From: Dendrophyllia cribrosa
Taxonomy: Eukaryota; Cnidaria; Anthozoa; Scleractinia; Dendrophylliidae
Direction of reading: 5' to 3'
Assembly (NCBI GenBank): GCA_024195265.1
Contig: JAJLRJ010000010.1
Span: 18,048,193 to 18,112,192 of the forward strand
DNA length: 64,000 nt
Below are positions 60,785-64,000 of this stretch, in pieces. The notes below the pieces were generated by a model, which saw nothing but the letters and a program-made list of their open reading frames with translations, ran no database searches and was not told the origin of the DNA. Within the stretch, counting starts at the first letter, position 1. Every line of letters begins with the position of its first letter. The translations under genes were made by a program, and so were the position numbers.

Positions 60785-63700
60785 TTTATCGCCAAATGCC
60801 ACAACAGATACAACTTAAATGGATAAAAAGATTCTATAGAGAGAAACAAAGTTAATTGTTTAGAGATAAAGTGCAGGATTGCAAGGATTGAAGTGGATTA
60901 CACTTTAGTTTGAAATCAACGTTGCCTTTCCTTGTTTGAAAAGCACTGTCAATCGTGGCGTTTATTATGAACTAAAATGCTTGCGTTATAACCTCTCCGT
61001 CCATTTTAGGCTTCTTCACATAGTTGCATTGGCTAAGTTAATGTTTGTGAGATGGAGAAATGAATTTTATATTGGTCATAACTTTGGAGTCATTTGTTGG
61101 TTCGAAAGGTGCAATTATTATTGCAGAAACATTAGGCAGCCTCTCCGTGAGTATTTCGGGTATCTTCGGTATCAGTCGTCGTACTTCGTATCGTATATAA
61201 TCATTTCATAAATGAATACTGATGACACTGTTCCACCAAAATAGTAAAATTTCCCTTCGCTAATTTCCACGTTATATCGCCAAATGCCACAAAAGATACA
61301 ACTTAGTTGGATAAAAAGGTTCTTTAGAGAAAAATAAAGCTAATTGTTTGGAGATAAAGTGCAGGATTGCAAGGATTGAAGTGGATTACAGTTTAGTTTG
61401 AAATCAACGTTGCCTTTCTTTGTTTGAGAAACACTGTCAACCGTGGCGTTTATCTCAAACTAAAATGCGTGCATATAATATATAATATGAATACTGATGA
61501 CACTGTTCCACCAAACTAGTAAAATTCCCCTTCGCTAATTTCCAAGTTATATCGCCAAATGCCACAAAATATACAACTCAGTTGAATATAATGATTGGAT
61601 ATGGAGATAAAGAGCAGAATTGCAAGGATTGAAGTGGATTACAGTTTAGATTGAAATCCACGTTGCCTTTCTTTGTTTGAGAAGAACAGTCAATCTCGGC
61701 CTTTATCTAAAGCCAAAATGCGTGCGTTATAACCGCTCCGGCTATTTTAAACCCCTTCACTTAGTTGTATTTGCTTAGTTAATGTTTGTGATATGGAGAA
61801 GTGAATTGTTTATTGGTCAAAACTTTTGAGTCACTTGATGGCTCCTGAGGTGCAATTATTGATGCAGAAACATCACGCAGCCCCGTCGTGAATATTTCGG
61901 GTATCTTCGGTATTATTCGACGTACTTCGTATATACTCATTTCATAAATGAACTTCGCTAATTTCCAAGTTATATCGCCAAATGCTACAAAAGATACAAC
62001 TTAGTTGGATAAAAAGATTCTATAGAGAAAAACAAAGCTAATTGTTTCGAGATAAAGTGCAGGATTGCAAAGATTTAAGTGCATTACAGTTTAGATTGAA
62101 ATCAACGTTGCCTTTCTTTGTTTGAGAAGAACAGTCAATCGCGGCCCTTATCTCAAGCCAAAATGCGTGGGTGGGTTATAACCGCTCCGTCTATATTGAG
62201 CCTCTTCACTTAGTTGTATTTGCTTAGTTAATGTTTGTGATAAGAAAAAATAAATTGTTTATTGGTCATAACTTTTGAGCCATATGATGGCTCCTGAGGT
62301 GAAATTATTGATGCAGAAACATTACGCAGCCTCGTGAAAATTTCGGGTATCTTCGGTATCAGTCGTCGTACTTCGTATCGTATATAATCATTTCATAAAT
62401 GAATACTGATGACACTGTTCCACCAAAATAGTAAAATTTCCCTTCGCTAATTTCCACGTTATATCGCCAAATGCCACAAAAGATACAACTTAGTTGGATA
62501 AAAAGGTTCTTTAGAGAAAAACAAAGCTAATTGTTTGGAGATAAAGTGCAGGATTGCAAGGATTGAAGTGGATTACAGTTTAGTTTGAAATCAACGTTGC
62601 CTTTCTTTGTTTGAGAAACACTGTCAACCGTGGCGTTTATCTCAAACTAAAATGCGTGCATATAATATATAATATGAATACTTAGTTGTATTTGCTTAGT
62701 TAATGTTTGTGATATAGAGAAGTAAATGGTTTATTGGACATAACTTTTGAGTCACTTGATGGCTCCTGAGGTGCAATTATTGATGCAGAAACATCACGCA
62801 GCCCCGTCTTGAATATTTCGGGTATCTTCGGTATCAGTCGTCGTCCTTCGTATATACTCATTTCATAAATGAATACTTATGACACTGTTCCATCAAAATA
62901 GTAAAATTCCCCTTTGCTAATTTCCAAGTTATATCGCCAAATGCCACAAAATATACTACTCAGTTGCATATAAAGATTGGATATTGAGGTAAACTGCAGA
63001 ATTTCAAGGATTAAAGTGGATTACAGTTTAGATTGAAATCAACGTTGCCTTTCTTTGCTTGAGAAGAACAGTCAATCGCGGCCATTATCTCAAGCGAAAA
63101 TGCGTGCGTTATAACCGCTCCGTCTATTTTTAGCCTCTTCACTTAGTTGTATTTGCTTAGTTAATGTTTGTGATATGGAGAAGTGAATTGTTTATTGCTC
63201 ATAACTTTTGAGTCACTTTGTGGCTCATGAGGTGCAATTATTGATGCAGCAACATCACGCAGCCCCGTCGTGAATATTTCGGGTATCTTCGGTATCAGTC
63301 GTCGTACTTCGTATATACTCATTTCATAAATGAATACTGATGACACTGTTCCACCAAAATAGTAAAATTTCACTTCGCTAATTTCCAATGTTTGTGATAT
63401 GGAGAAGTAAATTGTTTATTGGTCATAACTTTTGAGTCATATAATGGCTCCTGAGGTGCAATTATTGATGCAGAAACATCACACAGCCCCGTCGTGAATA
63501 TTTCGGGTATCTTCGGTATCAGTCGTCGTACTTCGTATATACTCATTTCATAAATGAATACTGATGACACTGTTCCACCAAAATAGTAAAATTTCACTTC
63601 GCTAATTTCCACGTTATATCGCCAATTCCAGAAAAGATACAACTTAGTTGGATAAAAAGGTTCTATAGAGAAAAACAAAGCTAATTGTTTGGAGATAAAG

Positions 63701-64000
63701 TGCAGGATTACAAGGATTGAAGTGGATTACAGTTTAGTTTGAAATCAACGTTGCCTTTTTTTATTTGAGAAGCACTGTCAACCGTGGTGTTTATCTCAAA
63801 CTAAAATGCGTGCGTTATAACCGCTCCGTCTATTTTGGGCTTCTTCACATAGTTGCATTGGCTAAGTTAATGTTTTTGAGATGGAGAAATGAATTTTTTA
63901 TTTGACATAACTTTCGAGTCACTTGTTGGCTCGAAAGGTGCAATTATTGATGCAGAAACATCACACAGCCCCGTCGTGAATATTTCGGGTATCTTCAGTA
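60780..64000. repeat. Satellite array, monomer about 485-490 bp, right part
   Basis: The same satellite continues in the same orientation and phase to the window end, with about 6.5 monomers. Two stretches (about 61190-61490 and about 62350-62680) share the same rearranged junction ATGCGTGCATATAATATATA, and a partial monomer is duplicated around 63390-63600. The array extends beyond the window. Confidence 0.9.

Overview
The window is animal nuclear DNA, most likely from a cnidarian such as a coral or sea anemone. That placement is an inference. It rests on a spliced SMG9 gene, on the mix of transposon families (Penelope-like, DIRS-like, Tx1/L1-like, many MITEs, Polinton), and on resemblance of several Polinton proteins to families I associate with cnidarian genomes. 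There is no bacterial gene organisation, no CRISPR array and no recognisable rRNA or tRNA gene.

Region 1 (about 1-11 kb) carries the 3' half of smg9 on the + strand. Eight exons keep reading phase across GT/AG junctions and end at a stop at 10763-10765, followed by AATAAA. The introns are packed with MITEs, minisatellites and two Penelope-like fragments. Region 2 (11-18.2 kb) is a transposon graveyard: a near-perfect 185-bp palindrome, a LINE fragment interrupted by a MITE, a 1.6-kb element with arms of about 690 bp bounded by TTAA, a LINE 3' end and a DIRS-like fragment.

Region 3 (18.2-35.8 kb, resuming at 60.8 kb and running to the window end) is a satellite array with a monomer of about 485-490 bp. 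It contains two interspersed monomer types, two MITE insertions and one internal inversion.

Region 4 (35,808-60,779) is a 24,972-bp Polinton/Maverick inserted cleanly into a satellite monomer. It has 285-bp terminal inverted repeats and a 5-bp (possibly 6-bp) target duplication. It encodes a protein-primed-type DNA polymerase B, a retrovirus-like integrase, an A32-type packaging ATPase, a candidate double jelly-roll major capsid protein, two tandem candidate minor capsid proteins (one with an early nonsense codon), a YqaJ-family exonuclease, a candidate VLTF3-like transcription factor, and a set of coiled-coil and small membrane proteins. Almost every gene starts 5-25 bp after a shared CATATRTATAC-type promoter box. 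The terminal repeats carry the promoter and start codon of the outermost genes. I found no adenovirus-type protease.

The Polinton looks dead. A Tx1/L1-like retrotransposon with an inverted 5' part sits in its left half. A 1.44-kb TIR transposon splits one conserved gene, and one minor-capsid-like gene has a stop at codon 16. The most interesting points are the shared promoter cassette, the self-complementary hairpin inside each terminal repeat, the YqaJ and VLTF3-like genes, and an apparent host-type first exon with a signal peptide and splice donor inside the element.
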